From the NCBI GenBank assembly GCA_021292105.1, contig CM037870.1, positions 60,848,167 through 60,912,166 on the forward strand: a stretch of 64,000 bases of DNA, in the 5' to 3' direction. Under the pieces are notes generated by a model. The model saw only the letters and a program-made list of their open reading frames with translations. It made no database searches and was not told the origin of the DNA. Positions 1 through 10,822 of this stretch are shown in pieces. Source of the stretch: Anadara kagoshimensis. Taxonomy: Eukaryota > Mollusca > Bivalvia > Arcoida > Arcidae. How positions within the stretch are numbered: position 1 is the stretch's first letter; each line of letters starts with the position of its first letter. The position numbers and the translations under genes are program-made.

Positions 1-2200
1 AAGTAATTAACATGACCGTCGTTTACCAAACCTGGGTTGGCTCGAACGACAAATTGCAACCTTTCAATTGACAACCGACGCGCTAAATTATTACACTTCC
101 GATACATGTTACCTATATTGCTTATGGGGTTCAAATCCAAAAACAGGATGGTAACTATATACAATGTATCATTTAAAACATCTTCTGTTTTGCTTCCATC
201 TATGTGTAAGTGACTGGCTATTTCCAAACCCCCATCCCCAATCATACTTGGGGCACATTGTTTTTAATTGTCAGTGATAAAAAAAAACAAATTTATTGTT
301 ACACAACTAGATTGCAAATTCATTTCTGAATCTGGTATTCATGATTATCACTAAATATTATTAAATTGTTCATTAAGGCGATAGCAATATATAAAATCAT
401 TTAAGATGTCATTCATTGGTAACTATCATCACTTACCTCCTCCCGATGTTGTTTTTCCTACTGGCGTAAATAAAGTGATTCTGATGGTCAATGAACCACG
501 GTGTTATTAAGAAGCTTGTCACAGTATGTTTATATTTGCGTGTTTAACTCAAATCACAACAAAATCTTTGTAAAAATCAGAATCCTTTATAATGAACATA
601 ATGACATCTGAAACGTTATGTAGGACTTACACAATTACCAGCACACGGGAGAGATAAACACCAGTTCATCATGTCTTTATAATCTATTATTGTCGAGCAG
701 CTTTCTCTGTTCTCTGGTATTATCAAGAACAATGACATTGACTTAAATAAGTTATCTAGTATTATTTACAAATTACTTCTCCCAGTTTTAACCAGCATTC
801 ATATATCGATTTACTTAAACACTTGGTTGTTGAATATTTCAGTATAATTTTATTTCATATCAAATAAATTTATTGACCATTTCGTTATCTGACTTTCGCC
901 CATTTACTGGCTTTATAGATAGTGGTAGATCATTATTACCTGTAGAACAATTAGGTGCAGGTTTACCTGACTCAGGTAATCTAAATAAATGTCCCCTGAT
1001 AAGGTTTTATTAGTACTTTAGTTGAACTAAGATATTAATGAAATTTCAATTTAAGGGATTGACATTTGTTTAATTTTACACAAAAATACCAATATATAAC
1101 AATTATATATAAATAAGTGCGGTTGCGCTGGGTATACAAAGAAAAACAAATCATTTCGTGTTCAAATCGCCATATTAAAAACCTTTAAAACATTAAGTTA
1201 AACACGTAAAAAATTCACCAGGGAAGAGAGGCCGGGTACCCCGGATGGGTAAGCACCTCTTATCTACATCCTCAACGTGTCAAATCAAAATTGAGAATGA
1301 AAGGAACATGAAACCATGGGGACGTCAAATATACCATATCCGATACTTAACAACAGATTGACCCTGAACACATCACAAAAAACATTTAAGAAAAAATGTT
1401 TAGTTCTTCCCGGCTCTGGAGTTTACATGTATCAGGTACCAATGACCATGTCCAAAAAAAGGTGACTCACAATTAATTCAATTGAAGATCATTATGCACC
1501 ATGCGTATTCAAAGTGACAAGACGCCCCTAACACTGCAGTTAATATAAAGCGGTTTTAAAACGGATATAAAGAAATTAAATTTACAGCATTGACTGATTT
1601 GTAATAATTAAATGCGAGCAAGTTAATAAACCCGTTTCAGAGGTTTCAGCACAGCACACAAATTATTTTACATAAAACATTTACAATTTATTAGGCAAGC
1701 ACAGGACAACTGTATCACAAACAGCTGGCCAAAATGGGTAACTCATGAAAGGTCTATTTTATTATAACCCCTCCCCAAACAAAGTTCGGGGTATATAGGA
1801 GTCACCCTGCCAGTCTGTCCGTCCGTTCCAAATATAGTGTCTGCTCAGTATCTTCCGTGTCTATGGATGGGGTATGACCAAACTTAGAACAAATGTTAAC
1901 CAATATGAGAGAATGTGTCGCATACAAAAATTAGGTGCATTGGTCAAAGGTCAAGTTCAATGACAGAATGTACAGGTCAGCTTCAATAGTACTGACAGTT
2001 CTAGTAGCAATGGTTAACAAATCGTTCATATTTTATTAATTACAGCAAAACCGATCGCGATATAAAGACTGGTTTTAGTTTTTTTAACCAATTTCCTTTC
2101 TGGAACACGTGTGGGTACATGTGCACGTCATTAAGACGGTTCGCTGTACGATATATTCATTAAACGCTATCTTTGTTGAATAAATAATTAGACTTAGAGC
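1..2200. other. Intergenic, no gene seen
   Basis: No credible coding exon was found on either strand. The stretch is AT-rich with one short GC-rich patch near 1219-1270 containing the palindrome CCGGGTACCCCGG. A second patch at about 1770-2000 (starting around AAAGTTCGGGGTATATAGGA) looks like a decayed interspersed repeat, but it has no second copy in this window that I can align. Confidence 0.5.
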
Positions 2201-2203
2201 GCG

Positions 2204-2625
2204 TCATTTTCCGTTTTATATATGTCATCCATTGATATACGATTGATTTACTTATTTTTAAAATTGCTAGTTCATTTATAATCTATAATTAAGAAGATTG
2301 GAGGACTTGAGAGAGAAAAAGAGTTTCCTCTCATCAAGGAAAACATCTCCAATTAATCAACAGAATTGCATTTAATTAGGTAAAATTCCCCGTTTGATCG
2401 ACACACTATATGGCCTTTAAAGGGTAAAATACATAACGTCCTTATAATGACTCTATATAGAGAAGACATATGTATATTATTTTCTTTACCTTTATCCTTT
2501 GAACAATGAAAACGGCGATCTGAATAAATTTCTGAATAAATTTCCTCCGTTTATATATGTCAGTCTTTGATGTGGAAAATTAAATATAAAACCAATGTGC
2601 TACCTTTGAAGACATAATGCATTCC
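2204..2625 (+). repeat. Direct duplication, copy 1 of 2
   Basis: About 400 bp recur in the same orientation at 4126-4492. Shared landmarks in the same order are TTGATATACG, CTCTCATCAAGGAAAACAT, the block GTTTGATCGACACACTATAT, and GTCAGTCTTTGATGTGGAAA. Differences are scattered substitutions and small indels, so the duplication is not recent. The truncated LINE at 3161-3805 and a SINE lie between the two copies. Confidence 0.8.
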
Positions 2626-2765
2626 AATTACACAAAAAAACATACCAATCCAAGTCCGAATCACAATCCCAAAGCACAAAGTAAAAACTTGTAAAACTGG
2701 CAAAAAAAGATTATATACGTGACCTTCCCTAGGGTAGTGATTCAAGTTTCTCCGGAAGGTTAAGA
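2590..2765 (-). repeat. Dispersed repeat family C, reverse copy
   Basis: On the minus strand this reads as a repeat seen at least six more times in the window: about 12740-12860, 18730-19300 (interrupted), 30420-30505, 31290-31460, 52290-52400 and 63160-63265. The shared core is TTTAACTTAATTTGCCAG, then a CAAAGTTTTCACTTTGC-like stretch, then GGGATTGTGATT. Small open frames of about 60 codons across several copies look alike only because the repeat itself is conserved. They are not genes. Confidence 0.7.
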
Positions 2766-2971
2766 ACCTTGTGTGTATCTTGAGTTAGATCATGTGATTA
2801 CTAAGAAATTTTCTAGTGTAAACAATATTTTATTAATTTAAACAAGTATCACATATTACAAACGTTACAATAATTAGGATTCTGGAACAAGAGTTCAACG
2901 CTTATATTAACCAGTTTCCTACAAAGTAGATGATTACACAAGTGAAGAAGTTACTATGTACATCAACAACT

Positions 2972-2998
2972 TAATAATAATAATAACAATAATAATGA

Positions 2999-3048
<50 letters not shown>
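2972..3048. repeat. (AAT)n microsatellite, LINE tail
   Basis: This is a nearly pure AAT/ATT array. Read on the minus strand it lies about 110 nt after the stop codon of the reverse-transcriptase fragment at 3161-3805. That is where a non-LTR retrotransposon carries its 3' microsatellite tail. Confidence 0.8.
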
Positions 3049-3160
3049 TGTTGGTGGATGTGTACTAATAATATATAAGAATGCAAAAAAATTATAGTGG
3101 TGTATTTCGCTTGAATCATGAACATAAAATAAAAGTAAAATTGGGGTTTAGATGAATCGT

Positions 3161-3805
3161 TTACTTTGTAAAATATAGTTTTGAACTGTTATAAATATAG
3201 TCAGGTAATGTTGGGTCACCAAATAACAATTTGTCAACACTTAAAATATATGGGAGATGTTCCAAAGTTACAGCACGAATATTGCTGTTATTGCGACAAT
3301 ATAAAAGAAAATGTTCTTTATTTTCAACATTACCGCATACACAAAATGGGTCTGGGACTAAGTTTTCAAAATATAAGTGATACTTAAGGGCACTACAATT
3401 TAAGCGTAATCGTGAATGATAAATTTGGCCTATTCTAGAACCACAGTTAAAATAAGAGGGTATTTTCCTACTGGTGTTAATGTATTTCTTGAAAACTGAA
3501 ATAGAACTATTTTTTATTTCTTCTGGTAAGTCATTCCAATCTCTTATAGTTCGGGGCATGAATGAATTGTGATAAAAGGCTGTTTTACACATAATACTTC
3601 TAATATGTTGTGAACCTCGTGTATTATGTGAGTGAATATCGTTATAAGAGGGGGGAATTAGATCACTTAAATATCGGGGTGCTAAGTTGTTGGACATTTT
3701 GTAAAATTGAATTAATCTTTGATTCATTCTCCTTTGTTCTAAAGTTTCCCATCCCGTTTCAGAATATAACAAGTATATTCTTTCAATTAAGCCTACATTG
3801 TACAT
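3161..3805 (-). mobile_element. 5'-truncated non-LTR retrotransposon (LINE), C-terminal end of RT ORF
   Basis: This open frame of 214 codons matches the region after the reverse-transcriptase domain of LINE-type retrotransposons. It has the LGWETLEQRR-like opening, a LAPRYLSDLIPP motif near residue 42, WNDLPEEI near residue 89, and a terminal Cys/His cluster (CxCG...EHFLLYC) at about residues 152-168, typical of LINE ORF2 C-termini. The catalytic YADD region and endonuclease are absent, so this is a dead 5' truncation. A short 3' untranslated stretch and an (ATT)n tail follow on the minus strand. A tRNA-derived SINE on the plus strand abuts the truncation point. The clade (Jockey, I, CR1 or RTE-like) cannot be settled by eye. 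Confidence 0.85.
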
Positions 3806-3811
3806 GAAGGT

Positions 3812-4036
3812 ATGTCCTTGGTGCCCAAGTGCACAGCTACAGTTATTAGTGCCTCTTATCGACTAGGTTAGAACCTCACTCAGGACAGATCCTAGTTTGA
3901 AAAATTGAGTCAGTTTACTTGCCGAAATTCGGTGATTTCTCCGATTTCACGGTTTCCGCCGTTTCAGACCTTACAAGTTCGATATAAATGTAAGAATGGC
4001 TTGACTTGGACAGAAACCCATTACTCCATCATCCCC
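3812..4036 (+). mobile_element. tRNA-derived SINE, family A
   Basis: The 5' part is a degraded tRNA-like head ending in GACTAGGTTAGAACCTCACT (B-box region). It is followed by the family body (GACAGATCCTAGTTTG, then GTCAGTTTACTTGCCGAAA) and the common tail (TGACTTGGACAGAAACCCAT then TACTCCAT). The same head-body-tail order recurs many times in the window on both strands. Confidence 0.7.
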
Positions 4037-4499
4037 TGCATGACAGTTGTATAAACATGTGTAAATCTGATAAAATGTTCGGCGATACATGAACAGTGTT
4101 TTACATTTAAATTAGGTAATAGAACATCATTTACCGTTCTATTGATATACGGTTGAACTACTTGTTTTACAATTTCTAGTATAATTTAAAGACTACGAGA
4201 AAAAGTTTTCCTCTCATCAAGGAAAACATTTCTAATTAAGGAACAGAATTGTGATTAATTAAGTAAAAATCTCCGTTTGATCGACACACTATATGGCCTG
4301 TAAAGGGTAAAAATTACATAACTTCCACTTATAATGAGTCTATATAGAAAGACGTATGTATACTATTTTATCTCTTTACTTTTATCTTCTGAACAATTAA
4401 AACAACGATCTTCGTTGATGCAATGTCAGTCTTTGATGTGGAAAATTGTAAATATATACAATATCCATGTTTTGATGGAATAATGCATTCGAAAATAAC

Positions 4500-5035
4500 A
4501 CATGATGGATCTGTATCATTTGATTATTAATTCTTTTCACTTTAGTCTACATTGTACATATAGCTGGGTTGTGGGTGGTCTTAATCTCTCAGTTCTACGT
4601 TGTATATGTGCATGCGCCCTAAATGGTCTAAAACGCGCACTTACGGGTCACTGCGCATGTGCCTCTCATCGCCCTATAGATGTATTGTGCGCATCCGGAA
4701 CAACACGAGATAACAAAGATAAAAATGCACCCATACAAGTCTAAGGCTTGCTTATGGTGTCGAATATAAGCAGTATCTGATAGTAATAAATATGTCGATT
4801 TCAAAAAAAACATTAATAATCGATATCATAACATCCACCAAGAACAATATAGAAAAATTGACCAACACCGATATTAAAGAGTTCGATATGGCTGATTTAG
4901 ACTAAACTAAAATAAGGTGTTTTTGTGCAAATAATATTTTAATTTCGACGTTTAATAATTTTTACGATAACAAATTAGTAAAGTGTGTTATGCTGGTTTT
5001 GGGATGGCAATTTATTAGTGATTTCTGTAATAAAG
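4500..5035. other. Intergenic, nothing recognised
   Basis: Open frames here are short and have no protein character. No repeat copy could be assigned. Confidence 0.5.
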
Positions 5036-5044
5036 TTGTTTTTC

Positions 5045-5480
5045 CGAGATGGAGTTATTAGCCGCATGCTCAACTCCCTACCAGGAGGACCAGGAGATTT
5101 TTGGTCTAGGTTCCCATCCTATAGATCGGTTGTCTTTCAAGGCTGACGAGTCTGGATGTAGAGTTTTCTCTCCTAGACAGGTTCCCTGTCAAGGTTGTGA
5201 CCCCTGTTTGACCAGCTATTTAAACCATAGGTGGCCATGGGGCAAGGTTGGTGAGAGCCAGGGCGTGTTCCACGCGCCGGTGGGTCTGCACTCTTCACCG
5301 CTAGGGTACTTGCTACTCTGAGATCCCCTCCAATTCAGCCTTGAGTAATAGACTCAAGTTACCGTGTATTACCACGAGGAGGCATTGAAGGCGTCTTGGT
5401 AGTGTAGAGGTTATGAACTGGCAGGGAAAGATTTACGCACTCGACTCTCCCTTTCACCTACAATAGACTAGCCAGCGACA
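5045..5480 (+). repeat. GC-rich block, probable retroelement fragment
   Basis: Base composition rises sharply against AT-rich flanks. A 90-codon frame at 5049-5321 starts at an ATG but has no recognisable domain and contains proline, glycine and cysteine in no known pattern. A tRNA-like stretch (GTCTTGGTAGTGTAGAGGTT onward) follows at about 5392-5450. The block looks like a younger insertion, perhaps from a retroelement, but no second copy lies in the window. Confidence 0.35.
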
Positions 5481-7000
5481 ACAGAGATCTAGAGACAACT
5501 ACGACGGTGCATACTGGTACATGTATTTAATTATTCAATGTTTCCTGACGGGTATCACTTGTAGTATTGATTGTACATGTATTTTGACAAAATGGTTAAT
5601 TATCATTTGACAAAATCTGAGCATGAATAATTAGATTTTGGCAAAATTTCGTCATGAAATAGAAACAAATGACCATATTTTATTTTCTATACCTTAACGA
5701 TTGAATTAAATTCAAATTTATTTGATAGTTAAATTTGGATGTTGTTTCCAATAAGTAGATTTATCAGTTATTAACACTGTACATAATAAACGTTGTACAT
5801 ATTCATAGCAACACGTGCGTTCAGTTTATATTGTAAAACGCCCGATATTGTCTGTCGTTAAGTGTACATAATCATAGCAACGGGTGTTTCCGAGATTTTC
5901 TGACGTCATTTCCTTTTAATGTCGCAAAGAAAAATACGTATGAATTACTTTTGATACGTTACATATTATCTTAATTATGTTTTACATTGTTTTGCTACTA
6001 TTTTGTGTCTATGTCATATTGATCTGGCAATTTATACTGGCTTCATAAATGTTTTAAAATGTCGGATGGTCACAATTATCCTTAAGAATTTTCTTGAAAT
6101 AGATGTTGTTTTGGAAACTAGCGTCTTTAACTTGATAGTTTCTTTTTTAGGCTAAAAAAATTCCAAAGGCTTTTTTAAACCTAAAGTGAGAAATGACATA
6201 TACGCACCTGTTTACGGAAAAAGACAAAAGTGAGCGTTAATCACTTTGTACGTTTTGATCAGTACGTGTTTTTATTGGTGCCCAGACGCCTTTCTTGATA
6301 AAGTAGAAAGTAGAGATATTTCTGAAATGTATTCTCATTGTTAATTGTCTTTCTGGAAAAATTCTGACAGCAACAGTTACTGTAAGGCTTTTCTTCTTAC
6401 CCGACCAACGCTCATTTTTATGTCTTTTGTCAAGTTTTTAAGACAATATTTTGACAAGCATAAGTTAGTATCTTTGCTCTATATGTTCAATGTGGACTTG
6501 ATCAAAGACGACCAGCTGGGTTCGAACCACGACTTTTATACGGAGCGAGCTCTCTACCAAATGGGCTACAGTATGATTTTTCCGCCAAATTTATTGATTT
6601 TAACAGATTCTATTTGCCACTAATGTATACACATGTGTATATTCATTATAATTATACATATGGACAAAAGGATCCAGAAACAAGTTCACAGCAATTATAT
6701 TAATCTATTTAACTAGAATGTTCGCTAGCATCATCATCATGGTTATATCTAACTACCGTGTTCAGGTGGCGATGTCAGAGGCTTAGTATGATATAGTGAC
6801 TATACTACCAGTATGTAATCTTATATTTAATCGGCTTACGGTGTAATATCTTGTAAAGCGATTAAGAAATGTGTAATCATTTCTCCGAAGTAATAAAGAT
6901 GGATATAGCGTTTATAATTTCATGAACATGAGTGATTTATGGATGTATCCTTCACGAACTTCAGGAAATGATATCTTACATACCCGTCAACAATATTTTG
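5480..7000. other. Intergenic, no gene; tRNA-like remnant inside
   Basis: No coding exon was found. At about 6512-6572 the minus strand carries a tRNA-like A box (TAGCCCATTTGGTAGAGAGC) and B box (GGTTCGAACC), but no acceptor stem closes. It is probably a SINE head. Weak inverted repeats flank it near 6205-6240 and 6405-6435. Confidence 0.5.
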
Positions 7001-7001
7001 A

Positions 7002-7450
7002 TATATTTACAATTGGAATTGACCTTCTTTCTAGATGAACCTATAGCTATTTGTTTTTACTGGCATTCAATTGCTCTTGAATACAGTGTGGGGTCATGAA
7101 CTCTGATTACGTAACGTTTAACTATTCGATTACGTCACAGAATGACATCTATTACGTCACGCATTGTTTGATTGGTCAGCATCCAAGTCTACACGCGACG
7201 TAACTTTCCTTATTTGGAGCAAGGCTGTTCCATCAATCCCGTAGGTTTGTCGGAATCTTGAATGAAATGAATTATTGTAGCGATAATTTTACATTTCGGA
7301 CATGCTATCAATGTTTTTTTTTATTATTGTAAATATAAGAAATAACATTCTATTTGAGTATATTCATTCAGTATTATGAATGAGAGTCAGGAATAGCATA
7401 TTCAATGAACCGAATGAATACTCTCAAATAGAATGTTATTTCTTAAATAA
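7002..7450 (+). mobile_element. Non-autonomous transposon, copy 1 (inverted copy at 49300-49698)
   Basis: About 400 bp match 49300-49698 in the opposite orientation, including GTGTGGGGTCATGA, ACGTAACTTTCCTTATTTGG, GGAGCAAGGCTGTTCCATCA and GACATGCTATCAATGTTTTT. At the right end, AAGAAATAACATTCTATTTG (about 7339) is repeated in inverted form at 7416-7445 and forms a stem with a loop of about 45 nt. No transposase frame is present. The element contains several TTACGTCA sites. Confidence 0.8.
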
Positions 7451-7794
7451 TTATCGGTTTCTAGTTAAACTATGTTTTTAGGTGTTAGGTTATTGCTTGT
7501 TGTTCGTCGTAGATACTTATGGTAAATTAGCCGCGCGTGAATTTGAAATTTACAGGTGCCTTTAGTTGGAAACTGAAACATATTTTTTCAGCAAACATTT
7601 ACGGATGTAGTACCTACATACCTTCCATTGGCACTTGCTGTTTGAACGATTTCAAGTGAAACATTGAGGATACATGTAGTAGTCGCTATCAAACAAATTT
7701 AAATTTAATTCAATTGTAAAAGTATAGAAAATAAAACATTTTCTATTTTATTGATGAAGTTTTGCCAAAATCTAATCATTTATGCTCAGATCAA

Positions 7795-7965
7795 GAGATC
7801 GAGGCTATCAGTATAGGGATGATGGAGGAAACTGGAGTGTCCGGAAAAATCCACCTACATTCGTCAAGCCAAACTGACAAGTTTTCTCTAAGATATGTCC
7901 TGATTGGGATTTGAACCTTGGCGATGGGAGAAGCCGACATCCGTTCTTGAGCTGCACTAACCTAT
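7795..7965 (-). mobile_element. SINE family A, reverse copy
   Basis: The reverse complement has the family body (GACATATCTTAGAGAAAACT, then GTCAGTTTGGCTTGACGAA, then CACTCCAGTTTCCTCC) and a B-box-like GGTTCAAATCCC upstream. Confidence 0.65.
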
Positions 7966-7999
7966 GAAAATAGTCAACTCTTTCGTCATGCTACGTAAC

Positions 8000-8960
8000 A
8001 TAAAGAACCCGCCATTTCGTAAAAAAAATTATCACAGTAAACACCCACCCAGGTTATATTTTGTCGCATAAAATGATATATGAAGCAAGGATGGAGCCGA
8101 AACGAGAATTTTTAGTAAAGACTCGGCTCATGTAAGTAAAAGAACCATTGATTTGTACCCGTCGTATTGAAATTTATAAAATATTTTGCGATCTTGCTTT
8201 CTCCGAAATAGGCTAAATAAACAGTCAAGTATTTATATTTCAAATTTGTCAGATTTAAGTTAAGGAAAATGTCATTGTGAAAATGGCGAACTTGATTTAT
8301 TTTATTTCATCTATTATAAAACCGCTTAAACTATAGTGCTAGGGAGCGCCAACTCTTGATTTTGCTGCTAGCAAGCCAGATGGAATTTTTGGATGAAATA
8401 TTAAAGCCAATCCTATTTTTACATTTAAAAAGATCAAACTTTGTTTATTAAGTAATTAATTGAAGGTAGGTACAATCAAAAGTACCTAGGTACAATTATA
8501 TCATAGAATAGTGCGTTTCAAAATGAAAAAAAATTGTTGCTGATAAAAATATTATCATAAAGTACATTTTAGTTTCAATACCTTTCAACCAATCAAATTT
8601 GAGTCCAACAGATGGTAATGTCACACGACGGAAAATAACTTAAAAATCATGTTTACATTTTACTCGAGCGATATCTTGTGGCGTGTTTCTATTTAAGGGC
8701 AGATTAAGATTTATTATATAGTTCGTACTGATTTTGTACTTGAAATATTAAAGGCAGTGTGAAATATCTCCATTTATTTCAATTAAATATCAATACTTTG
8801 TCCTCATATACCTTATCACCTTAATAGAGTTGGTGTATTTTGAACTGACCTTAATAGACTTATTTTTGAACTGACTGATCAATTGTTTTGGAGCCATAAA
8901 TTATACTATAATTACTATAAATATACTATAAATTACTATAAACTGTACGTATGACTTAAA
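8000..8960. other. Intergenic, nothing recognised
   Basis: AT-rich sequence without a supported exon, array or paired repeat. A short ACTATAAAT-type simple repeat lies near 8895-8945. Confidence 0.5.
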
Positions 8961-8979
8961 GTTGGCACATGGCCAGTGT

Positions 8980-9260
8980 CGTTGTTTTATATCCGAAATA
9001 GTCAGATTCGTTAAATTTTACCCGTTTAAAGTGCTTAAAGCCTAACAAAGACTCTATAAGAGCGTTTTAACCAAGACAATGGAGGCACGCCGGTCGAGTG
9101 GTCTTATTCGGCGGCTTACGGGTCACATGTATCCGAAATGGTCAGATTCATTAAAATTTACCATTAACGGTCTCCACTCCATACGTTCGTGTCTAACAGA
9201 CTAGGCAGGTACGCCGATCGAGTGGTCTTATTCGGCTCCCTACGGGTCACATCTGGCCGC
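8980..9260 (+). repeat. Tandem duplication of about 130 bp
   Basis: Two adjacent units share TATCCGAAATRGTCAGATTC, an ACGCCGRTCGAGTGGTCTTA block and TACGGGTCACATSTG. The GAGTGGTCTTATTCGGC segment resembles a Leu/Ser-type tRNA A box, so the unit may be a SINE-head fragment. Confidence 0.6.
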
Positions 9261-9574
9261 GGTAGAAAAAAATCTGCACGCACACATTAGACCATACCAA
9301 TATCATTCAATTCTGAATCACTAAGTCAAGTGCTAAGATACTAGTGTTTCTTATCAGTTTTATACAGAAATTGGATTTAATGAACTTTCACTTGTTTCAG
9401 TAAAATGAATATTATTGTTGGCAAGCTCTGTTCTCTCATAAATGTGTAGCATTTGGCTATGTAATATTTTTGATTGGTCAAGTTTCCATCTTAAATCATG
9501 TAATTTGTCTCCTCTACAGCACGCAGTTTACTTCAGTAAAATGGTATAGGGACAGAAAAAGATCAATACATAAA

Positions 9575-10060
9575 GTAAACATGCTATTAGCAACCACCTG
9601 TATATAAAGACCACATGTCGATACAGTGATACCTGCTATATCAACCACATCCATATAAAGAACATCTGTGTATAGAAAACAATCTCCTATATCGACCATT
9701 TCTATATATAGGTCATCTGTCTGTACAGTAAAACCTGCTATAATGACCACCTCTATTTAAAGACCACCTGCCTTTATAGAGTACAATATACTATTTTCAC
9801 CTCTATATATAATTTGTATCTACAATGTAACCTGTTACAGAGATCACCTCTATATAAAGATCACCTGCCTCTAAAGTGAAAAATCTGCTATTGTAACCAT
9901 TATAAAAAAGACGACTTTCTCATTAAGGGTTCTCGTTTACTGTCCCTTCACTTCACATTTCTACCAGAAAGACCATCTATATAAAAATACAATCTGTCAA
10001 TAAAATCCACATTGTGTATGTCCAATGAGTGGTCTTTACATACAAGATTTACTGTTTATT
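9575..10060. repeat. Degenerate minisatellite, dispersed repeat family D
   Basis: A loosely repeated phrase of about 65-70 bp, built from CTATATAAAGACCACCTG and ACAGTAAAACCTGCTATA, runs through the region and ends in TGAGTGGTCTTTACATACAA. Related blocks occur at 34640-34830 and, in the opposite orientation, at 41610-41790. Confidence 0.65.
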
Positions 10061-10545
10061 GATGTGTTGAGTTGTAATAAATACAATGCCGGTAACTAAA
10101 GTGTACATATTGGATTTAAGATAGGAAATATCTTGAAGGTAGTGTACGAACTTGCAATTGCCACATGTATAGTTATAGGCTATATATGTTTCAAAATGAT
10201 TTTTTTTTACATTTAATGACGTACAGTGCTTTGATTTAAAAATGTTATATTTTGATTAGTTTGTCAATTTTCTTGGCTGAATAAACTAAAAACCTAGCGC
10301 ATCGGCACACATTTATACCCACGTGCTAGGTTGTTGATTCAGTTGTTGATATTATCAAGATACCGTAAATTGAATCTACGATCGTTATCCATATCACAAA
10401 TTAGAATAAACTAAAGGGCAGTAACTCTAATTTGTTTACTTCCGTGATTGATGTATCAGCTGGTTGTGACCGTTAGACTAAGTAATGAAGTTTAGCGGGT
10501 TGAAAGGCTATCTTTTGGGTTTTAAAGTCTGACAATCTAACAAAA

Positions 10546-10772
10546 ATGGTGGTCTTAAATGTTGGAACACTGAATTTAGGAACACCAACCACATTTTTAG
10601 CGACAGCTCTTTTATTGGGAATTTTTACATATGCATTTTATTTTAGCGTATGGTTTATATTCCGTTATCGTAAACTGAGAAAAACATTTGAAAGAGAGGG
10701 TGTTCCAGGACCTGATGGTAGACATTGGCTTTATGGACATCTCCATTTGGTAAATGTACACACACACACACA

Positions 10773-10822
<50 letters not shown>

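Noticed and set aside
3181-3807. Two plus-strand open frames antisense to the LINE fragment
   Set aside because: They overlap the RT-like frame on the other strand and have no protein character of their own.
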